This document shows, in pieces, positions 17,751 to 26,410 of a DNA stretch of 64,000 nucleotides (its first letter is position 1; every line of letters begins with the position of its first letter). This stretch comes from Neorhizobium tomejilense (GTDB lineage Bacteria; Pseudomonadota; Alphaproteobacteria; Rhizobiales; Rhizobiaceae). The translations under genes and the position numbers were made by a program. The DNA lies in contig PVBG01000013.1 of NCBI GenBank assembly GCA_002968845.1, forward strand, positions 1 to 64,000, given 5' to 3'. Under the pieces are notes generated by a model. The model made no database searches, was not told the origin of the DNA, and saw only the letters and a list, made by a program, of their open reading frames with translations.

Positions 17751-18359
17751 ATGGGTGAGACGACTACCGCACGCGTGGGCAACATCGTCCGCAAGACCAA
17801 CGAAACCTCCGTTTCCGTTTCCGTCAATCTCGACGGCGCCGGCGCGGCCAGGATTTCCACGGGCGTCGGCTTTTTCGACCATATGCTGGACCAACTTTCG
17901 CGACATTCGCTGATCGACATGGACATCGAGGTTACCGGCGACCTACATATCGACGACCACCATACCGTGGAAGACACCGGTATCGCGATCGGCCAAGCGA
18001 TCTCCAAGGCGCTCGGCGACCGTCGCGGCATCACCCGTTACGCCTCGCTCGACCTTGCCATGGACGAGACGATGACCAAGGCGGCCATCGACGTGTCCGG
18101 CCGGCCTTTCCTGGTCTGGAACGTCGCGTTCAGCGCGCCGAAGATCGGCACGTTCGACACGGAACTGGTGCGGGAATTTTTTCAGGCGCTTGCCCAGAAT
18201 GCCGGCATCACGCTGCATGTCCTGAACCATTACGGCGCCAACAACCATCATATCGCCGAGACCTGCTTCAAAGCCGTGGCACGGACACTTCGCGCCGCCA
18301 TTGAAATCGACCCGCGGCAGGCCAATCGCGTTCCTTCGACCAAGGGAATGCTGGTCTGA
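17751..18359 (+). CDS. hisB: imidazoleglycerol-phosphate dehydratase
   Basis: The sixth step of histidine synthesis: dehydrates imidazole glycerol phosphate to imidazole acetol phosphate. The 202 residues contain both metal-binding signatures, DDHHTVED and NNHHIAE, plus the STGVGFFDHMLDQLSRH segment. This is the monofunctional form without the phosphatase domain of E. coli HisB. An upstream ATG would add five residues. GGAG nine bases before 17751 and the family length favour this start. It opens a plus-strand cluster hisB-DUF2628-hisH-hisA-hisF-hisE-coaA. Confidence 0.96.
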   Translation: MGETTTARVGNIVRKTNETSVSVSVNLDGAGAARISTGVGFFDHMLDQLSRHSLIDMDIEVTGDLHIDDHHTVEDTGIAIGQAISKALGDRRGITRYASLDLAMDETMTKAAIDVSGRPFLVWNVAFSAPKIGTFDTELVREFFQALAQNAGITLHVLNHYGANNHHIAETCFKAVARTLRAAIEIDPRQANRVPSTKGMLV

Positions 18360-18378
18360 CTGCTTGAGGAGACAATCC

Positions 18379-18870
18379 TTGAGAAGCTATCTCGTTCTGA
18401 CACCGCCCAATGACCCGCGAAGCGGACCCGACAGGGATTTCCAGTCGACCCTCGTTCTGCGAGATGGGTTTTCCTGGCTGGCGCTGTTGTTTCCGTGGAT
18501 ATGGCTGTTCTGGCATAGGCTGTGGATTGCCGGGATCGTGGTTCTGCTGGTCCAGATCGGCAGCGGCATCCTGATGCAGGTTCCTGGCTTCTGGACCGCC
18601 GGCCTGCTGCTTGGTTTCGCCACCAGCCTGCTCACGGCACTCGAGGGCCGACATTATCGCTCCGAAGCTCTGATCCGTCGCGGCTGGACACTGGAAACGG
18701 TGATCTCCGCCCACGATCTGCGCACCGCCGAGGAAATCTATTTCTCCGCCCTGCCGCAGCCGGAAAGACAACCAATGCCGGTCTCGGCCGAGTGGGCGAA
18801 ACAGGCAAAGCCGCCCGCCGCCGGATGGCAGGCCCCACACATGGGCCTTTTCGAACATGGAGGACGCTGA
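18379..18870 (+). CDS. DUF2628 membrane protein inside the his cluster
   Basis: A 163-residue protein of the DUF2628 family. Two hydrophobic stretches span about 35-55 and 58-90 (SWLALLFPWIWLFWHRLW and the following GIVVLLVQIGSG region, then TAGLLLGFATSLL). A soluble tail carries RRGWTLETVISA. The start is TTG at 18379 with GAGGAG seven bases upstream, which is clearer than any ATG. Its stop overlaps the hisH start by one base (TGATG), so it is translated with the histidine genes. Function unknown. Its steady place in rhizobial his clusters, as I recall them, is suggestive only. Confidence 0.8.
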   Translation: MRSYLVLTPPNDPRSGPDRDFQSTLVLRDGFSWLALLFPWIWLFWHRLWIAGIVVLLVQIGSGILMQVPGFWTAGLLLGFATSLLTALEGRHYRSEALIRRGWTLETVISAHDLRTAEEIYFSALPQPERQPMPVSAEWAKQAKPPAAGWQAPHMGLFEHGGR

Positions 18871-19520
18871 TGCGCGTCGCAATCATCGACTACGGGTCCG
18901 GCAATTTGCGTTCCGCGACCAAGGCCTTTGAGCGGGCCGCCCGGGAAGCCGGCATCGACGCGGTCATCGACCTGACCGACAAGGCCGAGGCCGTCGCCAG
19001 CGCCGACCGTATCGTGCTGCCGGGCGTCGGCGCCTATGCGGACTGCAGCGCCGGCCTCGCCGCCGTGCCGGGCATGCGGGAAGCCATCCTCGACGTCGTC
19101 GAACACAAGGGCCGCCCTTTCCTCGGCATCTGCGTCGGCATGCAGCTGATGTCGTCGCGGGGGCTTGAAAAGACGACCACCGACGGATTCGGCTGGATCG
19201 AGGGCGACGTCGTCGGGATGACCCCGAGCGATCCCAACCTCAAGATCCCGCAGATCGGCTGGAACACGCTCGATATCCATCACTCCCACCCGCTGTTCGA
19301 TGGCATCCCGACCGGGTCGGACGGCCTGCACGCCTATTTCGTGCATTCCTACCATCTGGCGGCCAAGCACCGCAGCGACGTGATCGCAACCACCGAGTAC
19401 GGCGGTTCGATGACCGCGTTCGTCGGCCGCGACAATGTGGCGGGTTCTCAGTTTCACCCTGAGAAAAGCCAGACACTAGGGCTCGCCCTCATCTCCAATT
19501 TCCTGCGCTGGAAGCCCTGA
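18870..19520 (+). CDS. hisH: imidazole glycerol phosphate synthase subunit HisH
   Basis: The glutaminase half of the HisHF synthase, which supplies ammonia to HisF. A 216-residue class-I amidotransferase. It has the nucleophile Cys in FLGICVGMQLM, the His/Glu pair in SQFHPEKSQ, and an N-terminus IIDYGSGNLRS typical of HisH. It starts on the stop of the DUF2628 gene and lies 29 bp before hisA. Confidence 0.97.
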   Translation: MRVAIIDYGSGNLRSATKAFERAAREAGIDAVIDLTDKAEAVASADRIVLPGVGAYADCSAGLAAVPGMREAILDVVEHKGRPFLGICVGMQLMSSRGLEKTTTDGFGWIEGDVVGMTPSDPNLKIPQIGWNTLDIHHSHPLFDGIPTGSDGLHAYFVHSYHLAAKHRSDVIATTEYGGSMTAFVGRDNVAGSQFHPEKSQTLGLALISNFLRWKP

Positions 19521-19549
19521 GCTCGCGCGAACTCTCAAGGACCGAAGAC

Positions 19550-20293
19550 ATGATCCTCTTTCCTGCAATCGACCTGAAGGACGGCCAGTGCGTGCGCCTC
19601 AAGCTCGGCGACATGGACCAGGCCACCGTCTACAATCCCGATCCCGCAGCCCAGGCCAAGGCCTTTGAGGACCAGGGGTTCGAGTGGCTGCATGTGGTCG
19701 ACCTGAATGGCGCCTTCGCGGGGACGAGCGTCAACGGCGCTGCCGTTGACGCGATCCTGAAGGCCACGAAGAACCCGGTGCAGCTCGGCGGCGGCATCCG
19801 CACGCTCGACCATATCGAAAACTGGCTGTCGCGGGGGCTTGCCCGCGTCATCCTCGGCACCGTCGCCGTGCGCGATCCGGCGCTGGTCATCGAGGCCTGC
19901 AAGCAGTTTCCCGGCAAGGTCGCGGTCGGCATCGACGCCAAGGGCGGCAAGGTCGCCGTCGAAGGCTGGGCGGAAGCGTCCGAGCTTGGGGTGATCGAGC
20001 TGGCCAAGAAATTCGAAGGCGCCGGCGTTTCGGCGATCATCTATACTGACATCGACCGCGACGGCATTCTGGCCGGTATCAACTGGGCCTCGACGCTGGA
20101 ACTCGCCGATGCCGTTTCCATTCCGGTGATCGCATCAGGCGGGCTTGCCTCGCTCGACGACATCAGCCGCATGCTGGAGCCGGATGCGGCCCGGCTCGAA
20201 GGCGCCATTTCCGGCCGCGCGCTGTATGACGGCCGCATCGATCCCCACGAAGCGCTGGCCCTGATCCGCTCCAGACAAGGACGTGCCGCATGA
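19550..20293 (+). CDS. hisA: phosphoribosylformimino-5-aminoimidazole carboxamide ribotide isomerase
   Basis: An Amadori isomerase converting ProFAR to PRFAR, a 247-residue TIM barrel. The first catalytic Asp is in FPAIDLKDGQCVRL. Phosphate-binding loops are QLGGGIRTLD and VIASGGLASLDD, and the second Asp is in IYTDIDRDG. The stop overlaps the hisF start by ATGA, coupling the two half-barrel relatives. Confidence 0.97.
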   Translation: MILFPAIDLKDGQCVRLKLGDMDQATVYNPDPAAQAKAFEDQGFEWLHVVDLNGAFAGTSVNGAAVDAILKATKNPVQLGGGIRTLDHIENWLSRGLARVILGTVAVRDPALVIEACKQFPGKVAVGIDAKGGKVAVEGWAEASELGVIELAKKFEGAGVSAIIYTDIDRDGILAGINWASTLELADAVSIPVIASGGLASLDDISRMLEPDAARLEGAISGRALYDGRIDPHEALALIRSRQGRAA

Positions 20294-21078
20294 CCCTCAA
20301 AGCCCGCGTCATCCCCTGCCTGGACGTCAAGGACGGCCGCGTCGTGAAAGGCGTCAACTTCGTCGATCTCATCGACGCCGGCGATCCCGTCGAGGCCGCG
20401 AAAGCCTACGACGCTGCTGGTGCCGACGAGCTCTGCTTCCTCGACATCACCGCCTCCTCCGACAATCGCGAGACGATTTTCGACGTCGTCGCCCGTACCG
20501 CCGATCATTGCTTCATGCCGCTCACCGTCGGCGGCGGTGTGCGCGCCGTTGGCGACATCCGCAAGCTGCTGCTGGCCGGTGCCGACAAAGTCTCGATTAA
20601 CTCGGCAGCGGTCAACAATCCGGACTTCGTGGCTGAGGCCGCCGACAAGTTCGGCAACCAGTGCATTGTGGTGTCGATCGACGCCAAGCGGCGGCGCAGC
20701 CAGGCGATCGGTGGCGACAATCTCAGCGCCTGGGAGATTTACACCCATGGCGGCCGCAACGCGACCGGCATCGATGCCGTCGAGTTCGCCGTCAAGATGG
20801 TCGAGCGCGGCGCCGGCGAGCTGCTCGTCACCTCCATGGACCGGGACGGCACCAAGAGCGGCTACGATCTGGAGCTGACGCGGATGATCGCCGACAGCGT
20901 CCGGGCACCGGTCATCGCGTCGGGCGGAGTCGGAAACCTGGACGACATGGTCGCCGGCATCAAGCAGGGCCACGCAACGGCAGTGCTGGCCGCGTCGATT
21001 TTCCACTTCGGGACCTATACGGTCGGTCAGGCAAAGCACTATATGGCTGAGCACGGCATTGCCATGCGGCTCGACTGA
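20290..21078 (+). CDS. hisF: imidazole glycerol phosphate synthase subunit HisF
   Basis: The cyclase half of the HisHF complex, a 262-residue TIM barrel. It forms imidazole glycerol phosphate and AICAR, linking to purine synthesis. Landmarks are IPCLDVKDGRVVKGVNF with the catalytic Asp, LTVGGGVRAVGD, SMDRDGTKSGYD with the second Asp, and VIASGGVGNLDD. It begins on the hisA stop (ATGA) and is followed by hisE after 18 bp. Confidence 0.97.
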   Translation: MTLKARVIPCLDVKDGRVVKGVNFVDLIDAGDPVEAAKAYDAAGADELCFLDITASSDNRETIFDVVARTADHCFMPLTVGGGVRAVGDIRKLLLAGADKVSINSAAVNNPDFVAEAADKFGNQCIVVSIDAKRRRSQAIGGDNLSAWEIYTHGGRNATGIDAVEFAVKMVERGAGELLVTSMDRDGTKSGYDLELTRMIADSVRAPVIASGGVGNLDDMVAGIKQGHATAVLAASIFHFGTYTVGQAKHYMAEHGIAMRLD

Positions 21079-21096
21079 GCCATCGGGAAGAATGTT

Positions 21097-21420
21097 ATGA
21101 GTGAATTTTCCCTGATCGATCTCGAAAAGATCGTCGCCGAGCGGGCCAAGGCTTCGCCGGACGAATCCTGGACGGCCAAGCTTTTTGCCGCCGGCCAGGA
21201 AAAGGCCGCCAAGAAGCTTGGCGAGGAAGCGGTCGAAACGGTGATCGCTGCCATCAAGCAGGATAGGAACAATCTCACCGCAGAGAGCGCCGATCTCCTC
21301 TATCATCTTTTAGTTGTCTTGAATATTGCAGCGGTGCCGTTGCAGGATGTGCTCGACGAACTCCAGCGAAGGACCGGCCAGTCGGGCCTTCAAGAAAAGG
21401 CAAGCCGGCCGACATCATGA
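21097..21420 (+). CDS. hisE: phosphoribosyl-ATP pyrophosphatase
   Basis: The second step of histidine synthesis: hydrolyses phosphoribosyl-ATP to phosphoribosyl-AMP. The 107-residue all-alpha MazG-like protein has the metal-binding segments KLGEEAVETVIAAIKQ and ESADLLYHLLVVL. It is a separate gene, not fused to hisI, as usual in alphaproteobacteria. The stop overlaps the coaA start by ATGA. Confidence 0.96.
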   Translation: MSEFSLIDLEKIVAERAKASPDESWTAKLFAAGQEKAAKKLGEEAVETVIAAIKQDRNNLTAESADLLYHLLVVLNIAAVPLQDVLDELQRRTGQSGLQEKASRPTS

Positions 21421-22412
21421 ACATCGTTTCCCAGCCCGCCGAGACGCCTGAGCTCGAAACCGGCTCGAATGCGGAATATTATTCGCCCTATCACCGCTTC
21501 AGTGCGGAGGAATGGGCGAAGTTCCGCGCAGACACGCCCCTGACGCTCACCGCGGACGAGGTGCAGAGGCTGCGTTCGCTGGACGACCCGATCGATCTCG
21601 ATGAAGTCAGGCGCATCTATCTATCGCTGTCGCGCCTGCTGTCGACGCATGTGGAGGCGACGCAACGCCTCTTCCAGCAGCGAAACCGTTTCCTGAGCCT
21701 TTCCGACATCACCAAGACACCGTTCATCATCGGCATTGCCGGGTCGGTCGCGGTCGGCAAATCGACCACCGCACGTATCCTGAAGGAACTGCTCGCCCGC
21801 TGGCCGTCGAGCCCGAAAGTGGACCTCATCACCACCGACGGTTTCCTCTATCCGAACGCGGTGCTGAGCCGGGAAAACCTGATGGAGCGCAAGGGATTTC
21901 CGGAGAGCTACGATATCGGCACCATCCTGCGGTTCCTGTCGGCGATCAAGGCCGGCGAACCGAACGTCAAGGCGCCGCGTTACTCGCATCTCACCTACGA
22001 CGTCCTCCCTGACGAATACACGCTGGTCGACCGGCCGGACATCCTGATCTTCGAAGGCATCAACGTCCTCCAGTCGCGGGCGCTGCCGGCCGACGGCAAG
22101 ATCGTGCCGATTGTCTCGGACTTCTTCGACTTCTCGATCTATATCGATGCCGACGAAGAGCAGATCCACAACTGGTACGTCCAGCGCTTCATGAAGCTGC
22201 GCCAGACCGCCTTCCGCGATCCGACCTCGTTCTTCAAGAAATACGCGGCAATCGATGCGGATGCGGCCCGCGCCGTTGCCGAAGGATTGTGGGAAAACAT
22301 CAACCTGAAGAACCTGCGCCAGAACATTCTGCCGACCAGGCCCCGGGCGGACCTCATCCTGCGCAAGGGTCGCAATCATCTGGTCGAAACAGTCGAACTG
22401 CGGAAACTGTAG
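21417..22412 (+). CDS. coaA: pantothenate kinase, type I
   Basis: Phosphorylates pantothenate, the first step of coenzyme A synthesis. The 331-residue bacterial type-I enzyme has the P-loop in GIAGSVAVGKSTTARIL (near 104), DLITTDGFLYPNAVL, and RYSHLTYDVLPDE. It is last in the histidine cluster and is coupled to hisE by overlap. coaE, the last step of the same pathway, is 38 kb away in this window. Confidence 0.97.
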   Translation: MNIVSQPAETPELETGSNAEYYSPYHRFSAEEWAKFRADTPLTLTADEVQRLRSLDDPIDLDEVRRIYLSLSRLLSTHVEATQRLFQQRNRFLSLSDITKTPFIIGIAGSVAVGKSTTARILKELLARWPSSPKVDLITTDGFLYPNAVLSRENLMERKGFPESYDIGTILRFLSAIKAGEPNVKAPRYSHLTYDVLPDEYTLVDRPDILIFEGINVLQSRALPADGKIVPIVSDFFDFSIYIDADEEQIHNWYVQRFMKLRQTAFRDPTSFFKKYAAIDADAARAVAEGLWENINLKNLRQNILPTRPRADLILRKGRNHLVETVELRKL

Positions 22413-22443
22413 GCGATCGATCGTCGGCTATTGAATTAAATCG

Positions 22444-23055
22444 TCAGCTGTTCACGCGGCGGAGCGTCAGGTTGATGCGCCCGCCGTTCTTCAGCAGCGT
22501 CGACGTACCCGGATAGATGCGATCGACGCCGTGGAAGGCGAGACGCCCCTCTCCGCCCAGCACGACGACATCTCCACTCGCCAGCCGGAAAGAGCCGGTC
22601 TGGTCCTTCCGGTTGCGGCCACCGACCCGGAACAGGCAGCTGTTGCCCAGCGAGACGGAGAGAACAGGGGCGGACAGATCCTTCTCGTCCCGGTCCTGAT
22701 GCAGGCCCATCTTGGCATCGTCGGAATAGAAGTTGATCAGGCAGGCTTCCGGCGGTTTTGGATGATCGCCGAGTTTTTCCCAGAGATCGAGCAGCTCCCG
22801 TGGCATCGCGGGCCACGGCTTTTTCGTGACCGGGTGAAAGGACTGGTAGCGATACCCTTGGTCCTTGTCCGTTACCCAGCCGAGCGGGCCGCAATTGGTC
22901 ATGCGCACCGACATGGGTTTGCCGGTGCCGGGCATTTCGGGCGTGTAGAGCGGCGCCTCGGCCACGACGTCTCGTATCAGTTCGACCAGATGCTCCTGTG
23001 CCGGTCGATCCAGATAGTCGGGAAGGTGCCTGATGCCATTCGCAAGCGTCGCCAA
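22444..23055 (-). CDS. alkB: AlkB-type DNA/RNA demethylase
   Basis: A 203-residue Fe(II)/2-oxoglutarate dioxygenase that removes N1-methyladenine and N3-methylcytosine lesions. The iron triad is His119 and Asp121 (GLHQDRDEKDL) with His175 (GRLAFHGVDRIYPG). Oxoglutarate-binding Arg193 and substrate Arg199 lie in GGRINLTLRRV. INFYSDDAKMG matches the conserved NxY segment. It is convergent with coaA, with a 31-bp gap. Upstream, arfB lies 16 bp away on the same strand, so the two may share a transcript. Confidence 0.95.
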   Translation of the reverse strand: MATLANGIRHLPDYLDRPAQEHLVELIRDVVAEAPLYTPEMPGTGKPMSVRMTNCGPLGWVTDKDQGYRYQSFHPVTKKPWPAMPRELLDLWEKLGDHPKPPEACLINFYSDDAKMGLHQDRDEKDLSAPVLSVSLGNSCLFRVGGRNRKDQTGSFRLASGDVVVLGGEGRLAFHGVDRIYPGTSTLLKNGGRINLTLRRVNS

Positions 23056-23071
23056 AGATCAGTCTCCGCTG

Positions 23072-23506
23072 TTAGTCGCCGCTTGGCCGGCCGCGCATCT
23101 TCTTGACGTCCGAGCGGCCGGATTTTTCCTTCAGCCGCCGCTCCACCGAACCCTTGGTCGGCTTGGTCTTCTTGCGCGGCGGCGGCGGCGGTTCGGCGGC
23201 CTTGAGGATCAGTTCCTTCAGCCGCTCGCGTGCGTCTTCCCGGTTGCGCTCCTGGCTGCGGAACCGGTTCGCCTCTATCATCAGCACGCCATCCTTCGAC
23301 ACCCGTTTTCCGGCGAGCTTGATGGCGTTTTCCTTCACCCGCTCCGGCAAGGACGGCGTGTTGACGATGTCATAGAAAAGCTGGACCGCCGTCGAGACCT
23401 TGTTGACGTTCTGGCCGCCCGGCCCGCCCGCCAGCACGAATTGTTCCGTCAGTTCCCATCCGGCGATGGTGATGCGGTTGTTGATGACAAGGGGATTGCT
23501 GGCCAT
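23072..23506 (-). CDS. arfB: peptidyl-tRNA hydrolase ArfB (YaeJ/ICT1 type)
   Basis: A stop-codon-independent release factor that frees peptides from stalled ribosomes. The 144 residues carry the GGQ loop in LAGGPGGQNVNKVST (near residue 24). The basic tail, rich in Lys and Arg after PPPPRKKTKPTKGS, inserts into the empty mRNA channel. The frame is open 34 codons upstream, but MASNPLVINNRITIAG at 23506 matches the family start. No strong ribosome-binding site is visible. Confidence 0.93.
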   Translation of the reverse strand: MASNPLVINNRITIAGWELTEQFVLAGGPGGQNVNKVSTAVQLFYDIVNTPSLPERVKENAIKLAGKRVSKDGVLMIEANRFRSQERNREDARERLKELILKAAEPPPPPRKKTKPTKGSVERRLKEKSGRSDVKKMRGRPSGD

Positions 23507-23610
23507 GGGTCTCTGGTCTTTGTTCTTGGGCGCATGCCGTTGTCCGGAACCGGCACCCACGTTCGGGCGACATGCGGCAGGCCCGCATCTTTCCCACAAA
23601 GCCGGCAAAA

Positions 23611-23651
23611 AGAAAACCGCCGGCCCAAGGTGTTATCCCGGGCCGGCGGTT
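23611..23651 (-). terminator. intrinsic terminator of pckA
   Basis: AACCGCCGGCCC at 23615-23626 pairs with GGGCCGGCGGTT at 23640-23651. On the minus strand the hairpin is followed by TTTTCTTTTT. The outer right arm overlaps the parS-like site at 23648-23663. Confidence 0.88.
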
Positions 23652-23663
23652 TCACGTGAATCC
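23648..23663 (+). promoter_or_regulatory. parS-like ParB binding site 1
   Basis: GGTTTCACGTGAATCC matches the canonical TGTTTCACGTGAAACA at 13 of 16 positions with the full GTTTCACGTGAA core. It lies between the pckA stop and its terminator, about 40 kb from the putative origin. The A-to-T change at position 14 creates GAATC (GANTC). Confidence 0.72.
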
Positions 23664-23671
23664 TTCAAAGA

Positions 23672-25285
23672 TTACTCGGCGGCGGCAAGCATGACCGGAG
23701 CAGCGCTTCTCACCTTGCTGTCGACGTGGTCTTCGTACTGCCCGAAGTTCTGGATGAACATCGAGACGAGTTTCTTGGCATAGGCGTCGAACGCGGCGCC
23801 GTCCGCCCAGGTCGAGCGGGGATCGAGGATCGCATTGTCGACGCCTTCAACGGCGACCGGCACTGCGAAACCGAAATTCGGGTCGGTCCGGAACTCGGCG
23901 TTCTTGAGGCTGCCATCGAGCGCCGCACTCAGAAGAGCGCGTGTCGCCTTGATCGGCATGCGGCGGCCGACGCCGTAAGCGCCGCCGGTCCAGCCGGTGT
24001 TGACGAGCCAGCAATCGACCCCGTGGCGGGCGATCAGTTCCTTGAGCAGGTTGCCGTATTCGGCCGGGTGACGCGGCATGAACGGACCGCCGAAGCAGGT
24101 CGAGAACGTCGCTTCCGGCTCTGTGACACCCTTTTCCGTGCCGGCGACCTTGGCGGTGTAACCGGAGAGGAAGTGGTACATCGCCTGTTCCGGCGTCAGC
24201 TTGGCGATCGGCGGCATGACGCCGAAGGCATCGGCGGTCAGCATGATGATCGACTTCGGCTGCGGTGCCATGCCGGTCTTCGATGCATTCGGGATGAAAT
24301 GCAGCGGGTAGGCGCTGCGGGTGTTCTCGGTCAGCGAATCGTCGTTGAAATCCGGAGCCCGGTTCTGGTCGAGCACGACGTTTTCGATCACGGTGCCGAA
24401 ACGACGGGTCGCGGCATAGATTTCCGGCTCGGCTTCGGCCGAAAGGTTGATGGCCTTGGCATAGCAACCGCCTTCGAAATTGAAGACGCCGTTTTCACCC
24501 CAGCCATGCTCGTCGTCGCCGATGAGCGTGCGGTTCGGATCGGCCGACAGCGTGGTCTTGCCGGTGCCGGACAGGCCGAAGAACACCGCGGTATCGCCGT
24601 CCGGGCCGACATTGGCCGAGCAGTGCATCGGCATGACGCCTTGTTCCGGCAGGAAGTAGTTGAGCACGGAGAAGACCGACTTCTTGTTTTCGCCGGCATA
24701 GGAGGTGCCGCCGACCAGGATGAGGCCATTGGTGAAATCGCAGGCGATCACGGTCTCGGTGCGGCAGCCGTGGCGGGCGGGATCCGCCTTGAAGCTCGGC
24801 AGGTTGATGATCGTCAGCTTTTCTTCGAAGCTTTCGAGCGTGGCACGATCCGGACGGATCAGAAGATTGCGGATGAAGAGGGCGTGCCAGGCGAATTCGC
24901 TGACCACACGGGTCGGAAGCGCATATTCGGCATCGGCGCCGCCGACCAGATCCTGGACGAACAGCGTCTTGCCGGCCGCATGGGCGAGCATGTCCTGCTT
25001 AAGGAGTTCGAAGTGTTCAGGCTTCATGGGCTTGTTGTCGCTGCCCCACCAGACACGCTTCTCGGTGCCGGCATCGCGGACGATGAACTTGTCCTTGGGG
25101 GAGCGGCCGGTGTGCTGGCCGGTAACGGCGCGGAGGGCGCCGTCGATCGTCAGATCGGCTTCACCGCGGCGGATTGCTTCTTCGTAAAGTTCAACCTCGG
25201 ACGAATTGTAATAAACACGCGATACACCGCCGAGACCGATCGCCGCTAAACCCTTGGACGGGTTGTGAAGTCCAAACTCCTCCAT
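23672..25285 (-). CDS. pckA: phosphoenolpyruvate carboxykinase (ATP)
   Basis: Converts oxaloacetate and ATP to phosphoenolpyruvate, the main gluconeogenic entry in rhizobia growing on C4 acids. The 537 residues include the kinase-1a P-loop FFGLSGTGKTTLSADP, the metal-site segment IGDDEHGWGENGVFNFEGGCYAK, GGTSYAGENKKSVF, and TGQHTGRSPKDKFIV near the N-terminus. GGAG appears upstream (CTGAAGGAGTGCGCGC). It is divergent from chvI across a 328-bp AT-rich region with two operator-like palindromes, and ends at a strong terminator beside a parS-like site. Confidence 0.97.
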   Translation of the reverse strand: MEEFGLHNPSKGLAAIGLGGVSRVYYNSSEVELYEEAIRRGEADLTIDGALRAVTGQHTGRSPKDKFIVRDAGTEKRVWWGSDNKPMKPEHFELLKQDMLAHAAGKTLFVQDLVGGADAEYALPTRVVSEFAWHALFIRNLLIRPDRATLESFEEKLTIINLPSFKADPARHGCRTETVIACDFTNGLILVGGTSYAGENKKSVFSVLNYFLPEQGVMPMHCSANVGPDGDTAVFFGLSGTGKTTLSADPNRTLIGDDEHGWGENGVFNFEGGCYAKAINLSAEAEPEIYAATRRFGTVIENVVLDQNRAPDFNDDSLTENTRSAYPLHFIPNASKTGMAPQPKSIIMLTADAFGVMPPIAKLTPEQAMYHFLSGYTAKVAGTEKGVTEPEATFSTCFGGPFMPRHPAEYGNLLKELIARHGVDCWLVNTGWTGGAYGVGRRMPIKATRALLSAALDGSLKNAEFRTDPNFGFAVPVAVEGVDNAILDPRSTWADGAAFDAYAKKLVSMFIQNFGQYEDHVDSKVRSAAPVMLAAAE

Positions 25286-25613
25286 GCGCGCACTCCTTCA
25301 GCTTGCCGTGGGGACTGACGCGAAATTAATGACAGATTTCTAAAAGGGCAAGAGGCCCTTTGCAAATTCTTTAATAATATCAATTATTTAATCGATTTAA
25401 AAAATTTTATTCCTCTTTAAATCGGTTTAATAACTGTTTCAATCCGCATCCGCACTATCTTAAACTCCATTGCCAAAACGCACGATCGTCAGCGGCCCCT
25501 TTATCTTTGCCACAATTTGTTCCACCTTTATACTCAAGAAGCGCGTCGGCTGATGCCGCCTGGCTGGGGTGATTTCCAGGAGATGCGCATAGATGATGAC
25601 GGAGATGGAGAGC
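25286..25613. promoter_or_regulatory. divergent pckA/chvI control region
   Basis: 328 bp between the two start codons. The pckA-proximal part (25310-25440) is strikingly AT-rich for this genome and carries two related palindromes centred 30 bp apart (25387-25400 and 25416-25431). The chvI-proximal part is ordinary in composition. GGAG pairs at 25601-25604 and 25607-25610 serve the chvI start. I see no additional gene here. Confidence 0.7.
25386..25431. promoter_or_regulatory. tandem operator-like palindromes upstream of pckA
   Basis: ATTTAATCGATTTAAA (25386-25401) and TTTAAATCGGTTTAAT (25416-25431) are two versions of one 16-bp palindrome near TTTAAATCGATTTAAA. Each has two mismatched pairs. 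Their centres are 30 bp apart, about three helical turns. LacI-family regulators use CG-centred palindromes of this size. In Sinorhizobium the LacI-type PckR controls pckA. Assigning this site to PckR is an inference. Confidence 0.55.
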
Positions 25614-26342
25614 ATGCAGACAATCGCGCTCGTAGACGACGACCGCAATATCCTGACGTCGGTGTCGATTGCACTCGAGGCAGAAGGATACAAGGTCGAG
25701 ACCTATACGGATGGTGCTTCCGCGCTCGACGGGCTGATCGCCCGCCCTCCGCAGTTGGCGATCTTCGATATCAAGATGCCGCGCATGGACGGCATGGAGC
25801 TTCTGCGCCGCCTGCGGCAGAAGTCCGACCTGCCGGTGATCTTCCTCACCTCCAAGGATGAAGAGATCGACGAACTGTTCGGGCTGAAGATGGGCGCCGA
25901 TGACTTCATCACCAAGCCGTTCTCGCAGCGTCTTCTGGTGGAGCGCGTCAAGGCGATCCTGCGACGCGCCGGCAGCCGCGAGGCACAAGCCGCCGGCGGT
26001 GCCGGGGCCAAGATGGCAGCCGATCAGCAGGCGGCCCGCACCCTCGAACGCGGTCAGCTTGCCATGGATCAGGAGCGCCATACCTGCACCTGGAAGGGCG
26101 AGCCGGTGACGCTGACGGTGACCGAGTTCCTGATCCTGCATTCCCTGGCCCAGCGGCCCGGCGTCGTCAAAAGCCGCGATGCGCTGATGGACGCCGCCTA
26201 TGACGAGCAGGTCTATGTGGACGATCGCACCATCGACAGCCACATCAAGCGGCTGCGCAAGAAGTTCAAGATGGTCGACAACGACTTCGATATGATCGAA
26301 ACGCTTTATGGCGTGGGTTATCGATTCCGCGAGTCGGCTTGA
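25614..26342 (+). CDS. chvI: response regulator ChvI
   Basis: A 242-residue OmpR/PhoB-type regulator of the ChvG-ChvI system, which controls acid response, exopolysaccharide and envelope genes in rhizobia. The receiver has D8-D10, phosphoacceptor Asp52 (AIFDIKMPRMDG), Thr in FLTSKDEE and Lys in FITKPFS. The winged helix spans about 145-240, with TVTEFLILHSLAQRPGVVKSRDALMDAAYDEQVYVDDRTIDSHIKRLRKKF. An ATG seven codons upstream is possible. MQTIALVDDDRN is the usual family start and keeps Asp52 numbering. It is followed by chvG after 68 bp. Confidence 0.96.
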   Translation: MQTIALVDDDRNILTSVSIALEAEGYKVETYTDGASALDGLIARPPQLAIFDIKMPRMDGMELLRRLRQKSDLPVIFLTSKDEEIDELFGLKMGADDFITKPFSQRLLVERVKAILRRAGSREAQAAGGAGAKMAADQQAARTLERGQLAMDQERHTCTWKGEPVTLTVTEFLILHSLAQRPGVVKSRDALMDAAYDEQVYVDDRTIDSHIKRLRKKFKMVDNDFDMIETLYGVGYRFRESA

Positions 26343-26410
26343 CCCTTGCGAAAGGTTAACTTGAGGCCACGGCCGGACCAGCGCTAAGCTGGCCCGGTGG
26401 AAGGACTGCA

